A DNA stretch of 64,000 nucleotides from Methylotenera sp. (lineage in GTDB: Bacteria; Pseudomonadota; Gammaproteobacteria; Burkholderiales; Methylophilaceae). Below the pieces are notes generated by a model that was not told the DNA's origin, searched no databases, and was given only the letters and a program-made list of their open reading frames with translations. The stretch is taken from positions 1 to 64,000 of the forward strand of contig JABFRQ010000003.1 in assembly GCA_013141075.1 (NCBI GenBank). Direction: 5' to 3'. A program made the position numbers and the translations under genes. Shown piece by piece: positions 55,886 through 63,810 of this stretch; the stretch's first letter is position 1; each line of letters opens with the position of its first letter.

Positions 55886-56239
55886 TTACTGATAATCAGT
55901 ATATTTATTATTTTTACCACGCGCTTTTTCTACAGGGTATTTCAGCGCATTGAGCGCTATTTTTTTGTTGGCTACTTCAATTAAATCTATATCCAACACT
56001 TGCGAAATTCTGAGCAAATACACAAAAGTATCTGCTAATTCATGCCCAACTTGCTCGCGTTTTTCTGCCGACAATATTTGGCTTTCAGATTCCGTATTCC
56101 ACTGAAAATGCTCAACTAATTCTGCGGCCTCAACAATCATTGCCATAGCGAGATTTTTGGGTGAGTGAAACTGCGCCCAATCGCGTTCATCTACAAAATT
56201 TTGTAGCTTTTGTTTTAGTTCGGTTAATGAATCTGGCAT
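55886..56239 (-). CDS. MazG-like nucleotide pyrophosphohydrolase (RS21-C6 type)
   Basis: Probable all-alpha NTP pyrophosphatase that cleaves unwanted nucleotides such as modified dCTP to monophosphates. The 117 residues include WAQFHSPKNLAMAMIVEAAE, with the metal-binding ExxE motif in EAAELVEHFQW, and HELADTFVYLLRISQVLDID with the second ExxD motif. This is the arrangement of RS21-C6/dCTPase proteins. It is single-domain and stands alone between two palindromic repeats. Confidence 0.88.
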   Translation of the reverse strand: MPDSLTELKQKLQNFVDERDWAQFHSPKNLAMAMIVEAAELVEHFQWNTESESQILSAEKREQVGHELADTFVYLLRISQVLDIDLIEVANKKIALNALKYPVEKARGKNNKYTDYQ

Positions 56240-56267
56240 TGTAAATTCTCTAAAAAATCTAACTCAC

Positions 56268-56330
56268 GTCATTGCGAGCGTAGCGCGGCAATCTAAAGGC
56301 GTTAGATTGCCGCGCTACGCTCGCAATGAC
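56268..56330. repeat. Paired inverted repeat (GTCATTGCGAGCG family)
   Basis: GTCATTGCGAGCGTAGCGCG plus GCAATCTAA and its inverted copy TTAGATTGCCGCGCTACGCT plus CGCAATGAC meet around AGGCG. The arms are 29 bp and nearly perfect. It fills most of the gap between the THUMP methyltransferase gene and the downstream MazG-like gene. Confidence 0.9.
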
Positions 56331-56342
56331 CGACCAATTACG

Positions 56343-57488
56343 CTATTTTCTATTACTGCCTGCCACCATTTTAATCTCAAACAACCTGCATTCAAGCGCG
56401 CCGTTATACAGCGGTGTGCGTTTGCTTGGCGTGAGACGCATTACTTTTGGCATGGTTAAGTCATTGGTTAAAAAGTAAGTATTCCAGCCTGCAAATCTGC
56501 GTTTAAGCGCTTCGCCCATTTTTGGGTAGAGCAATACTAAATCGTCTTCTTCGCCAATGCGCACGCCGTATGGCGGGTTCGCGACCATCACGCCACTGTC
56601 TGCTGGTGGAATCACGTTGATAATATCTTGCTGAGATAATTGCACGGCAGCCAGCAAACCTGCGTCTTCAAGATTCTTTTTGGCAATGCGCACGGCGCGT
56701 AAATCAACGTCTGAGCCGTAAATTTTTTGAAATGTCACTGGCTTTACTTTGGCTGCGGCTTGCGCTTTAAGCTTATTCCAAACATGCGGCTCAAAGTTAT
56801 TGAGCACTTCAAAACCAAAGCTACGTTTATGGCCTGGCGCCATGTCTAGCGCCACCATGGCGGCTTCTAACAAAAATGTGCCGCTGCCACACATTGGGTC
56901 TAGCAAGGCTTGGCCTGGTTGCCAGCCTGATAACTTTAAAATACCTGCGGCTAAATTTTCACGCAAAGGCGCTTCAATACTTGCGCCACGATTGCCACGT
57001 TGATACAAAGCCGCGCCTGAAGTATCTAAATAAAATTGATATTCATCGGCCGCCAAGTAAGCATGAATGCGCACTGCAGGGGTTTTGGTGTCAATATAAG
57101 GCCGTGCGCCAACAGCTAATCTAAATTTATCGCATACTGCATCTTTAATTTTTAAAGTGGCAAATTCTAAGCTTTTTAGCGGGCATTTTACGCCTGTAAC
57201 CTTCACCATAAAGTCATGTTTTACATCAAACCACTGCGACCAATTAAGCTTATAGGCGGCTTCAAATAAGTCTTCTTCATTCAAATATTTACCGCGCGCC
57301 ACTTGCCACAAAATACGCGTGGCAATGCGCGAATGCAAGTTTGCCGCGTAACACACCGCCCAATCGCCATCAAAACTCACGCCGCCATCGGTGAGCTTAA
57401 TAGACTTTGCTTGCACTGCTTGCAACTCATCGGCCAGCAATTGCTCTAAGCCGCGTGGGCAGGTGGCGAAATATCGGTTTGGAATCAT
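56343..57488 (-). CDS. THUMP-domain class I SAM-dependent RNA methyltransferase (RlmL-like)
   Basis: Probable guanine-N2 methyltransferase of 23S rRNA or tRNA. The 381 residues include an N-terminal ferredoxin-like and THUMP region (YFATCPRGLEQLLADELQAV, residues about 6-155). The catalytic Rossmann domain has motif I DPMCGSGTFLLEAAMVALD near 200 and the motif IV NPPYGVRIGEE near 306 that binds the target base. This is the single-domain version, equivalent to the first half of E. coli RlmKL, without the RlmK half. It follows the spermidine-synthase-like gene by 21 bp on the same strand and is the last gene of a three-gene run. Confidence 0.9.
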   Translation of the reverse strand: MIPNRYFATCPRGLEQLLADELQAVQAKSIKLTDGGVSFDGDWAVCYAANLHSRIATRILWQVARGKYLNEEDLFEAAYKLNWSQWFDVKHDFMVKVTGVKCPLKSLEFATLKIKDAVCDKFRLAVGARPYIDTKTPAVRIHAYLAADEYQFYLDTSGAALYQRGNRGASIEAPLRENLAAGILKLSGWQPGQALLDPMCGSGTFLLEAAMVALDMAPGHKRSFGFEVLNNFEPHVWNKLKAQAAAKVKPVTFQKIYGSDVDLRAVRIAKKNLEDAGLLAAVQLSQQDIINVIPPADSGVMVANPPYGVRIGEEDDLVLLYPKMGEALKRRFAGWNTYFLTNDLTMPKVMRLTPSKRTPLYNGALECRLFEIKMVAGSNRK

Positions 57489-57509
57489 GTTAGTTTTTTG
57501 TCGCTTTAA

Positions 57510-58316
57510 TTAAATGTCTGAGGCAGCTATTCTGTTTAAGAATAACCGATTATTACTGCTTGAGTTATGTTCTGCTAGCTTTTCTACAAATTGTAAAAAC
57601 TCGATTTTATGGGTTTGTTCTAGCATTTTTGCACGTTCGCGTAGGCTGGCAAGGCGCAAATCAGCAGGCTCACGTTTAAAGCCAAATACGGCGATATTAC
57701 CAGGTTTGCCAGTAGGTAAAATCAGCACTTTGCCATCAAAGCTTTGCTCTATACGTTGCAAATACACGTCAAATTTTTTGTCACTACCCCATAAGTTAAT
57801 GGCTAGAATACCATTATTATTCAATGTGTTGGCACATTGGTCAAAAAAGTCTTGGCTGCAAAAATCAGGCGGAATGCCGTTACTATCAAACGCATCAATC
57901 AACAATACATCGGCCACATTGTTATTATCGGCTAAATATTGCAGGCCGTCGCCTTCAATAATATTTAAGCGTTCGTCATTGTCTGGCACATAAAATTGGC
58001 TACGCGCAACTTGTATAATTTGCGGGTTTAGCTCAACCACGGTGCTGGTAATTTCAGGGCAATAAGCGTGAATATATTTGGTGAGTGAGCCACCGCCTAA
58101 GCCGATTGCCAGCACATTTTTAACGTTGGCGTTAAACAGTAAAAAGCACATCATGCCGCGCGTGTAGGTGAGTTCAAGCGCATTCGGGTCGCGAATGCGC
58201 ATGGCGCTTTGAATGGTGACTGAGCCTAAATGTAGCGAGCGCACGCCATCGGTTTCGCTCACATCTACGGATTCGCCCATCACGGCTTTCATCAAATGTT
58301 TGGCTACTCTAAACAT
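57510..58316 (-). CDS. Spermidine-synthase-like methyltransferase-fold protein
   Basis: The 268 residues have the polyamine aminopropyltransferase/SpeE fold. The nucleotide motif VLAIGLGGGSLTKYIHAYCP is near residue 67, an acidic loop VVELNPQIIQVARSQF near 92, and IIEGDGLQYL and VLLIDAFDSNGIPPDF follow. The N-terminal strand domain of true spermidine synthases is short here, and the substrate-binding Asp and Tyr set is incomplete, so the reaction is uncertain. Many such proteins in betaproteobacteria have no proven function. Its ATG overlaps the stop of the RNB gene upstream (TAATG), so translation is coupled. Confidence 0.8.
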   Translation of the reverse strand: MFRVAKHLMKAVMGESVDVSETDGVRSLHLGSVTIQSAMRIRDPNALELTYTRGMMCFLLFNANVKNVLAIGLGGGSLTKYIHAYCPEITSTVVELNPQIIQVARSQFYVPDNDERLNIIEGDGLQYLADNNNVADVLLIDAFDSNGIPPDFCSQDFFDQCANTLNNNGILAINLWGSDKKFDVYLQRIEQSFDGKVLILPTGKPGNIAVFGFKREPADLRLASLRERAKMLEQTHKIEFLQFVEKLAEHNSSSNNRLFLNRIAASDI

Positions 58317-60310
58317 TAGGCAGAAATCTCTTCACTGGGGTTGGTGGTTTCAGGATTAGCATTTTCTTGCTCAATGATTCCAGCTTCAACTTTAGGCTCA
58401 AGCACCGCAGGCTCTTCAATAAATACTTCATCTTCATCAATCGCCAATATTGCGGCTTCTTCAGCCAGCACGCCCATAAATTTGGTGCGTAATTCCATCA
58501 TTAAAGTATCCACTTCTTGCACTTGCAGATTCACGCGTGTGCCAGGTTTTAGCTCAGGCATGCCGTACACTTTAGTCATGTACGGTGGATTATCTAAGCG
58601 CACTAAATTTTCACGCCAAACGGTGGCGTGCGCTTCGGTTAAGCCTTCTTGAATCACATATTGCAAGCACCAAAAGCGCTCCATACGGGTTTGAAAATCG
58701 CTATACACTTTATACGTTTGTTCAAAGTTGCGCATGTGCGTGGTAAGCGCGCCGCTATTGGGCGGGTAAGCAGGTTCGGTATTTTGCACCACACTCATAA
58801 TTTGGCGCTGGTTAATTAAGTCAACGGCGCGGCGTAATGGCGATGTGCTCCACGCATATTGCGCCACGCCCAAGCCCTGGTGCGGCTCTGCTTTGGTGGT
58901 CATATATACTTTGCCGCCCATTTGCGCGCGATACAAGCCTGGCACCACGTGCGTGGCCAGCAACGCGCCCCATTGGTTATTCGCTTCTATCATCAACTCG
59001 GCAACAAGCTTATCCATAGGCGCACCACGGCGGCGGCCAACAATGCGCACAATGCCGTTTTCTACATAAAAATTGTAGTCCACTTTGGGTGGTTGTGTGG
59101 GGTCGTATTTACCGCGTGCTTTTTCAAGAGATTCCGCCAAGTTAAATAAATACAACAACTTAGCCCAATACGGATGGCCGCTATCTGCGCTTAAGGTTTC
59201 TTCGTTAAAAAATGGCTCTAATGCATCGTGCCGAAGATTATCGGCCATTTTAATGCGCTCTACTTTGCTATCGCGCTGGGTAATTTCAAAGTTTGCATTC
59301 ACATACAAATAAAGCGAAAGCACCGGCTTAATTTGCCCTGCATCTAAGCTAAATGGCCGAATGGCGGCTTCTGGCATCATGGTAATTTTTTCGCCAGGCA
59401 TGTAAACGGTAGAAAGCCGCTGCATCACCTCCACATCTAGCGGGCTATCCACCGCAATGCCTAACGCAGGCGCGGCAATGTGGATACCCACGCGGGTGAT
59501 GCCGTCGGCTAACTGTAGAATAGAAAAAGCATCGTCAATTTCAGTGGTTGAGCTGTCATCAATACTGAAAGCTTCAGCGTCTGCCTGCGGCAAATCTTCA
59601 AACTGCAAATCGATAGCCACTGTAGAAATTGCTTCAGCACTAAACTCAGTACCCTTAGAAAAATTTTCGCGTAAAAATGCACCCAAATGGTAGTCGTGCG
59701 CAGATGGAATCGCCCCACACGCTTGCAATAGCTTAATGTGGCTAATGTGCAAGTCATTGGCAGCGGCATCTACCGTTTTGTACTCAAACGCATTTTTATC
59801 AGGCTCGTAGAGCAGCATATCTAGCTTTTGCATGAGCTCATCAGGCATTGTATTGGCTTTAAGTTGCGCCACAAAACCCGCCATTTTTTCAGCCAGCAAT
59901 CGCTTTTTCTCAAGCCCAGCCAGCGCGGCTTTTAAAATCTCCGCAGGCGCAGCCTTATAGCGGCCTTTGCCCTTGCGGTTAAAGTAAACTGGCGCGCTGT
60001 GTAATTTAATGGCGATTGCCGCAGTTTCAATAGGCGTGGGTTTGCGGCCGTAATATTCGGTGGCAAAATCAACCGAGCCAAACTCATCTTGGCCGCAACA
60101 TTCCCACAAAAAATCTAAATCTAGCGTGGCGGCTTCAACATTGGCGGCATCCATAAAGCCCGCCAACGGCGCTTCAAAACGCAACAACACCACATTGGCT
60201 TTAATTTTGCTGCGCTTACCACTGGCAGATTCAATTTGCAGCGCGCTATCAGTCTCGCTCATGATGCTCGCGACTTTAAAACTGCCGTCTTCTTCAAAAA
60301 ATACGTTCAT
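58316..60310 (-). CDS. RNB-domain exoribonuclease (RNase II/R family)
   Basis: Processive 3'-5' exoribonuclease that degrades RNA. The 664 residues have an N-terminal OB-like and helical region. The RNB catalytic domain starts near 250 with AFSIDDSSTTEIDDAFSIL, the metal-binding Asp cluster. YMPGEKITMMPEAAIRPFSL, NNQWGALLATHVVPGLYRAQ and STSPLRRAVDLINQRQIMSV follow. A C-terminal S1-like part and an acidic tail rich in Glu and Pro complete the chain. Where E. coli RNase II has Asp207 in the cluster, this protein has Glu, as seen in several betaproteobacterial homologues. It is the first gene of the run RNB, SpeE-like, THUMP. Confidence 0.88.
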   Translation of the reverse strand: MNVFFEEDGSFKVASIMSETDSALQIESASGKRSKIKANVVLLRFEAPLAGFMDAANVEAATLDLDFLWECCGQDEFGSVDFATEYYGRKPTPIETAAIAIKLHSAPVYFNRKGKGRYKAAPAEILKAALAGLEKKRLLAEKMAGFVAQLKANTMPDELMQKLDMLLYEPDKNAFEYKTVDAAANDLHISHIKLLQACGAIPSAHDYHLGAFLRENFSKGTEFSAEAISTVAIDLQFEDLPQADAEAFSIDDSSTTEIDDAFSILQLADGITRVGIHIAAPALGIAVDSPLDVEVMQRLSTVYMPGEKITMMPEAAIRPFSLDAGQIKPVLSLYLYVNANFEITQRDSKVERIKMADNLRHDALEPFFNEETLSADSGHPYWAKLLYLFNLAESLEKARGKYDPTQPPKVDYNFYVENGIVRIVGRRRGAPMDKLVAELMIEANNQWGALLATHVVPGLYRAQMGGKVYMTTKAEPHQGLGVAQYAWSTSPLRRAVDLINQRQIMSVVQNTEPAYPPNSGALTTHMRNFEQTYKVYSDFQTRMERFWCLQYVIQEGLTEAHATVWRENLVRLDNPPYMTKVYGMPELKPGTRVNLQVQEVDTLMMELRTKFMGVLAEEAAILAIDEDEVFIEEPAVLEPKVEAGIIEQENANPETTNPSEEISA

Positions 60311-60453
60311 AGGGCTATTGCAATAATGAGTTAAACCGCATTTTACCTTGTTTAACCTTTAAGCCGATATTGTAAGCGAGATATTTACATTGAAAGCGCC
60401 GCAAACCAAGCGTGAAACTTAGAAAATGGATGCGTCATAACACGCCCTTAAAG

Positions 60454-61299
60454 CTATTTAGGCCAGCGATACCTATACCAAAACTCTTTAGGGTCAAGCA
60501 ATGTCACGGGGCCCATTCTTGGTACTTTATTTTTAATCGCCTCAACATCTGGCTCGGCTAATGGCACGCTATTATCAATAAAAAATTGGTCAGCTTGGTT
60601 AAGTTTGTTTAGCACCTCAGGGGCAATGATTACGCCTTTTTTATTGAGTGTGTTTAAAGTTGCGTGTAAACATTCACGGGTAAACATATCGTGGTCAATA
60701 TCGTCTTGATTATCTTTACCCACCAAACCCTGCACAATCTGCGCCCAATCATCCACATCGCTTACTAAACTTGCTATGGTAGCACTGTCATCTTCAGGCG
60801 CGGGCTGCCACTCAATTGCATAAGGGTCATACAACTCATCTTCAGCCGTTGCGTGGCGCATAGGCGGGTTGGTGCTCAATGGGCGCTCATAACCTTTGGC
60901 AAATCTAATTTCAACGATACTTGAAGAAGCCTTAATTACCGTACCGCAACCATAATGCGGATAAAAAATGCGCTCGCCCTCTTTATATTTTAGTTGATAA
61001 GGATAATTCCTCAATTCTGCTTCAAATTCTGCCTCCTCTTGGCGGCGCAAGGCCTCACGTTTTAATCTATTATCATGTTCAAGGTGCGCAGCTTCAAGCG
61101 CGTAATGAAATTTGGGCGATTGTCCTTCAACCCAAAGATTTGTGGCACATTGAGTCGTCACCTTTCCATCATCCCACTTTACTATAACCGTAAATAGCTC
61201 AGCAATTCCAGAATTTCCATTGATGGAAAGCACAGTGCCTATTCGCTGCCAAAAAGTACAAACACGATTACCTACTTTAAATTCATGCTCAACTACCAT
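60454..61299 (-). CDS. Hypothetical protein with two SH3/Tudor-like segments, downstream of the type ISP gene
   Basis: A 281-residue cytoplasmic protein of unknown function. Two segments look like small beta-barrel domains of the CarD, KOW or UvrD-Tudor kind: residues about 7-55 (FKVGNRVCTFWQRIGTVLSI, then FTVIVKWDDGKVTTQ) and about 106-142 (YKEGERIFYPHYGCGTVIKA, then VEIRFAKGYERPL). Between them is a charged helix (EALRRQEEAEFEAELRNYP). The C-terminal half is acidic and ends in DPKEFWYRYRWPK. The gene starts 3 bp after the type ISP stop on the same strand, so it is almost certainly co-transcribed. It could bind DNA or an RNA polymerase or translocase partner. Its function is not known. Confidence 0.7.
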   Translation of the reverse strand: MVVEHEFKVGNRVCTFWQRIGTVLSINGNSGIAELFTVIVKWDDGKVTTQCATNLWVEGQSPKFHYALEAAHLEHDNRLKREALRRQEEAEFEAELRNYPYQLKYKEGERIFYPHYGCGTVIKASSSIVEIRFAKGYERPLSTNPPMRHATAEDELYDPYAIEWQPAPEDDSATIASLVSDVDDWAQIVQGLVGKDNQDDIDHDMFTRECLHATLNTLNKKGVIIAPEVLNKLNQADQFFIDNSVPLAEPDVEAIKNKVPRMGPVTLLDPKEFWYRYRWPK

Positions 61300-61302
61300 C
61301 TG

Positions 61303-63810
61303 CTAGACCTCAAACACCGCATCTACCGCCCGCATTAACCTATCGGTTTCTGCAAGTGCGGCGATTATTTTTTGGTAATGCGCAATATCTTCATAATTGA
61401 GCGTACGGCCTTTGCGGTCTTTTAGCCATTTTTGTGCGGGTTGATAGCCGCCAATGTAGAAGTTCCAAGCCAGTTCTGGCACATTTTCAAAATACTGCGT
61501 GGCGTTAATGTACACTTTGCCAGCGTCAAAGCTTGGCTTATCTACTACGTTATTACCGCCTACTGGGTAGTTAATGGCGTAGCTAATAGGCATGCCCTGC
61601 GAGCCAGTATCCATGCGGGTCGCAGGGCATGCCTCTAGCAGATGTGTTTGGCGTAATTGGCCACCTAAAGCCACTAATTGCCAAAAAATGGCGGCATTTT
61701 TTGGGTAAGGCACGCGCGGAAAATCTATTTTTAAAAATTCTTTATAGGTTTCGCGGTAGCGCGGGCTGTGTAATACAGCATAGATGTAATCCAGCAAATC
61801 AATCGGCGCAAAGGTTTTTAATTCCCCTTCTGTAGAAGGGGTGGCACGAAGTGACGGGGTAGTTGTATTTAATTTCACCAACTCAATCACACCACTCAAA
61901 CTCTTTTTAACTTCAATATCCTGCACATGCAAAACATTCAAACCTAGCCCTTTTAGAAATACGTCACGTTGGGCATCATATTCTTGTTTATCATCATGCG
62001 TGCTACCGTCAATCTCAACAATCAGCGCACATTCATGACAATAAAAATCAACAATGTAATTGCCAATCACACGTTGCCTATCAAAATCCAATCCGTTAAG
62101 TTGCTTGTTTTTAACTGCATTCCAAAACAGCACCTCACTTAAATTGCCTGCTTTACGAAGCTCACGCGCTCTTTCTTTTAGGGCGGGGTTATAGGGTAGG
62201 TCGTTTAACTTCGCAACTACCCCGTCACTTCGTGCCACCCCTTCATTTTGAAGGGGAATTTTTTCAGGAGTAAAACTTAGCCCCAAGCCCTGTGCAATGG
62301 CGCCCACAATTTGCATATTAAGGTTGGGCGTGCGGGTGGTTTCGGCGAGTAAGTCGGTGGAGTTAGGGTAAAGATAAAGTGGCGCAACATATGCCTTAGA
62401 AAACATAGTTCCTAAAACGTGAGACTCTACCAAGTTACTGCTAATAAAAATATTTGTATAATCACCTAATGTAAAGCCACGCTCAAAAATTAGAGTTGAA
62501 TTTTCATTGCTGAAAAAATGTTGCATGACTTCATTTCTAGGCCTACCCATAATGCCATTGCTTTTTCCAGTATAAATTGAATACTTAAAGTCAAATGGCC
62601 TGTAGCTGATTTTTGCTATTATGGGCTTATTATTAGCGACATCTACAATAGCCTTTTGCAGCTTATCTTTTTTATCTATTTCTATTTTATGTTTAGATAA
62701 AATATCGCTTAAAGGCATTGTTAATAAATCATTGAGCAAGTTACGCGCTTCATTTTCAGTTTGCTGAATCGCGCATTCGTCAAACTCAGTTGTTAATCCT
62801 GCGTTGTACAAAGGAAATAGCTCGCTTAGCACAAACCCATTTTCATAAGTCTTTTCCAAATCAAAATCTTTGACCGTAAAGAAATAATCAGGCGCTTTCA
62901 CTTCCAACCGTTGCCATGGCAAACTCGCAATCGCACCCGCATTTAAAGCCTCATATTTGGCTTCGCGCTTGCCATATAAGCTGTGGTGAAATACTTTGGC
63001 TAATTGTTTGCCACCTGCAACTACCCCGTCACTTCGTGCCACCCCTTCATTTTGAAGGGGAATCACTGCTTTAAATTCCCCTTCTTTAGAAGGGGTGGCG
63101 CGTAGCGACGGGGTAGCAGTTTTAACAAACAAGTTAATGCTCACGCCTTGCATAATATCAAACACGTTTTCATCTTTGCTGCCATCGGGCGCGGTTTCTT
63201 TCTTTTTAGCGTTGCCGTGCAGGTCTAAAATGTAAATTTCATCAAAACTTTCTAACAAGTTTTTACGCATTTGGCGGTGAATTAAGCCATCAATAAAGCT
63301 GTTGTTGCTAATGTAAGCCAGCACGCCTTCGCCATTTTTATCAATAAAGTGTTGCCCAAAGCGGATGAATTTTATGTAATCGTCTGAGAGCGGTTGTATG
63401 TTGCGCTCGTTCAAATCTTTTTTGTAATCCACCAGCAGATTTTGAATCCAATCACTTTTGTTGCTGCTGCTCACGCTATAAGGCGGGTTGCCCATCACCA
63501 CCATCACAGGCGCATCGCGCTTAATGCGGTTGGCTTCGTTGGCCTCTGCGCTTAAATAGTTAAACAGCGGCAAATCGGGCGCGTCGTCGTTTTCTAAACT
63601 ATTAGTGAGGTAAATGCGCAGGCGGTCTGCCGCGCTGTCGTTTACGTAGCCTGTTTCTGTTAGCAGCATATCCAGCTTTAAGTGTGCCATGGCGTAGCTA
63701 GTCATCAGCAGCTCAAAGCCGTTAAGCCGTGGAATCAAATGCTCTTTTACATATTGCGGCCACATGCCTTGCATATTGCTAAACTGTTTGCCGTAAATGT
63801 GGCGCACCAC
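61303..63810 (-). CDS. Type ISP restriction-modification enzyme, methylase and specificity part, with in-frame repeat and DUF559 insertions
   Basis: C-terminal 835 residues of a single-chain type ISP (LlaBIII-like) enzyme, which normally unites Mrr-like nuclease, helicase, N6-adenine methylase and target-recognition domains. The methylase motif IV is VVMGNPPYSVSSS near residue 105 of this frame; motif I (DPATGTGTFL) lies just upstream, past a frameshift at 63895-63899. The C-terminal specificity region includes FAPIDLLDYIYAVLHSPRYR and AWNFYIGGYQPAQKWLKDRK. Three foreign pieces interrupt it in frame: an empty repeat pair (63017-63116), a DUF559 nuclease domain bounded by repeats (61821-62259), and a palindrome (61589-61633). 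The nuclease and helicase parts lie beyond the right edge. A small Tudor-like partner follows 3 bp later. Confidence 0.85.
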   Translation of the reverse strand: MVRHIYGKQFSNMQGMWPQYVKEHLIPRLNGFELLMTSYAMAHLKLDMLLTETGYVNDSAADRLRIYLTNSLENDDAPDLPLFNYLSAEANEANRIKRDAPVMVVMGNPPYSVSSSNKSDWIQNLLVDYKKDLNERNIQPLSDDYIKFIRFGQHFIDKNGEGVLAYISNNSFIDGLIHRQMRKNLLESFDEIYILDLHGNAKKKETAPDGSKDENVFDIMQGVSINLFVKTATPSLRATPSKEGEFKAVIPLQNEGVARSDGVVAGGKQLAKVFHHSLYGKREAKYEALNAGAIASLPWQRLEVKAPDYFFTVKDFDLEKTYENGFVLSELFPLYNAGLTTEFDECAIQQTENEARNLLNDLLTMPLSDILSKHKIEIDKKDKLQKAIVDVANNKPIIAKISYRPFDFKYSIYTGKSNGIMGRPRNEVMQHFFSNENSTLIFERGFTLGDYTNIFISSNLVESHVLGTMFSKAYVAPLYLYPNSTDLLAETTRTPNLNMQIVGAIAQGLGLSFTPEKIPLQNEGVARSDGVVAKLNDLPYNPALKERARELRKAGNLSEVLFWNAVKNKQLNGLDFDRQRVIGNYIVDFYCHECALIVEIDGSTHDDKQEYDAQRDVFLKGLGLNVLHVQDIEVKKSLSGVIELVKLNTTTPSLRATPSTEGELKTFAPIDLLDYIYAVLHSPRYRETYKEFLKIDFPRVPYPKNAAIFWQLVALGGQLRQTHLLEACPATRMDTGSQGMPISYAINYPVGGNNVVDKPSFDAGKVYINATQYFENVPELAWNFYIGGYQPAQKWLKDRKGRTLNYEDIAHYQKIIAALAETDRLMRAVDAVFEV
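61589..61633. repeat. GCCCTGCGAGCC-family palindrome inserted in frame in the type ISP gene
   Basis: GGCATGCCCTGCGAGCCAGT then ATCCATGCGGGTCGCAGGGC plus ATGCC, the same family as the intergenic copies at 20531, 26160 and 55824. Here it encodes ACPATRMDTGSQGMP between LLE and ISYAINYPVGGNN, in a variable loop of the specificity domain, and keeps the frame. Confidence 0.85.
61821..62259 (-). mobile_element. DUF559 nuclease module bounded by inverted repeats, inserted in frame
   Basis: Left repeat 61821-61865 (ATTCCCCTTCTGTAGAAGGG through GACGGGGTAGTTG) and right repeat 62213-62259 are inverted copies. Between them about 347 bp encode a complete DUF559 domain: NDLPYNPALKERARELRKAG, SEVLFWNAVKNKQLNGLDFD, RQRVIGNYIVDFYCHECALI, VEIDGSTHDDKQEYDAQRD and LKGLGLNVLHVQDIEV. 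The Asp of VDFYC and Glu-Asp of VEIDG match the PD-(D/E)xK-type active site of this Vsr-like family. The domain has no start codon or stop of its own and is read only as part of the host enzyme. Host sequence resumes at FAPIDLLDYIYAV. It is an insertion, not an intein: no splicing motifs are seen. Confidence 0.8.
63017..63116. repeat. Empty back-to-back copies of the DUF559-associated repeat, in frame
   Basis: 63017-63063 is identical over 47 bp to the right repeat of the DUF559 module (62213-62259). 63075-63116 is an inverted copy. Only 11 bp separate them, so there is no cargo. Each copy has a CCCCTTC/GAAGGGG hairpin and a CAC-GAA-GTG hairpin. In 63075-63116 the latter is CGC-GTA-GCG, a compensatory change. 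The pair encodes about 33 in-frame residues (TPSLRATPSKEGEF and IPLQNEGVARSDGVVA). Confidence 0.85.

Noticed and set aside
61821-62259. DUF559 as a separate gene or as an intein
   Set aside because: It has no start codon, stop codon or ribosome-binding site of its own, and no N- or C-terminal splicing residues (Cys/Ser start, His-Asn end) at the junctions.
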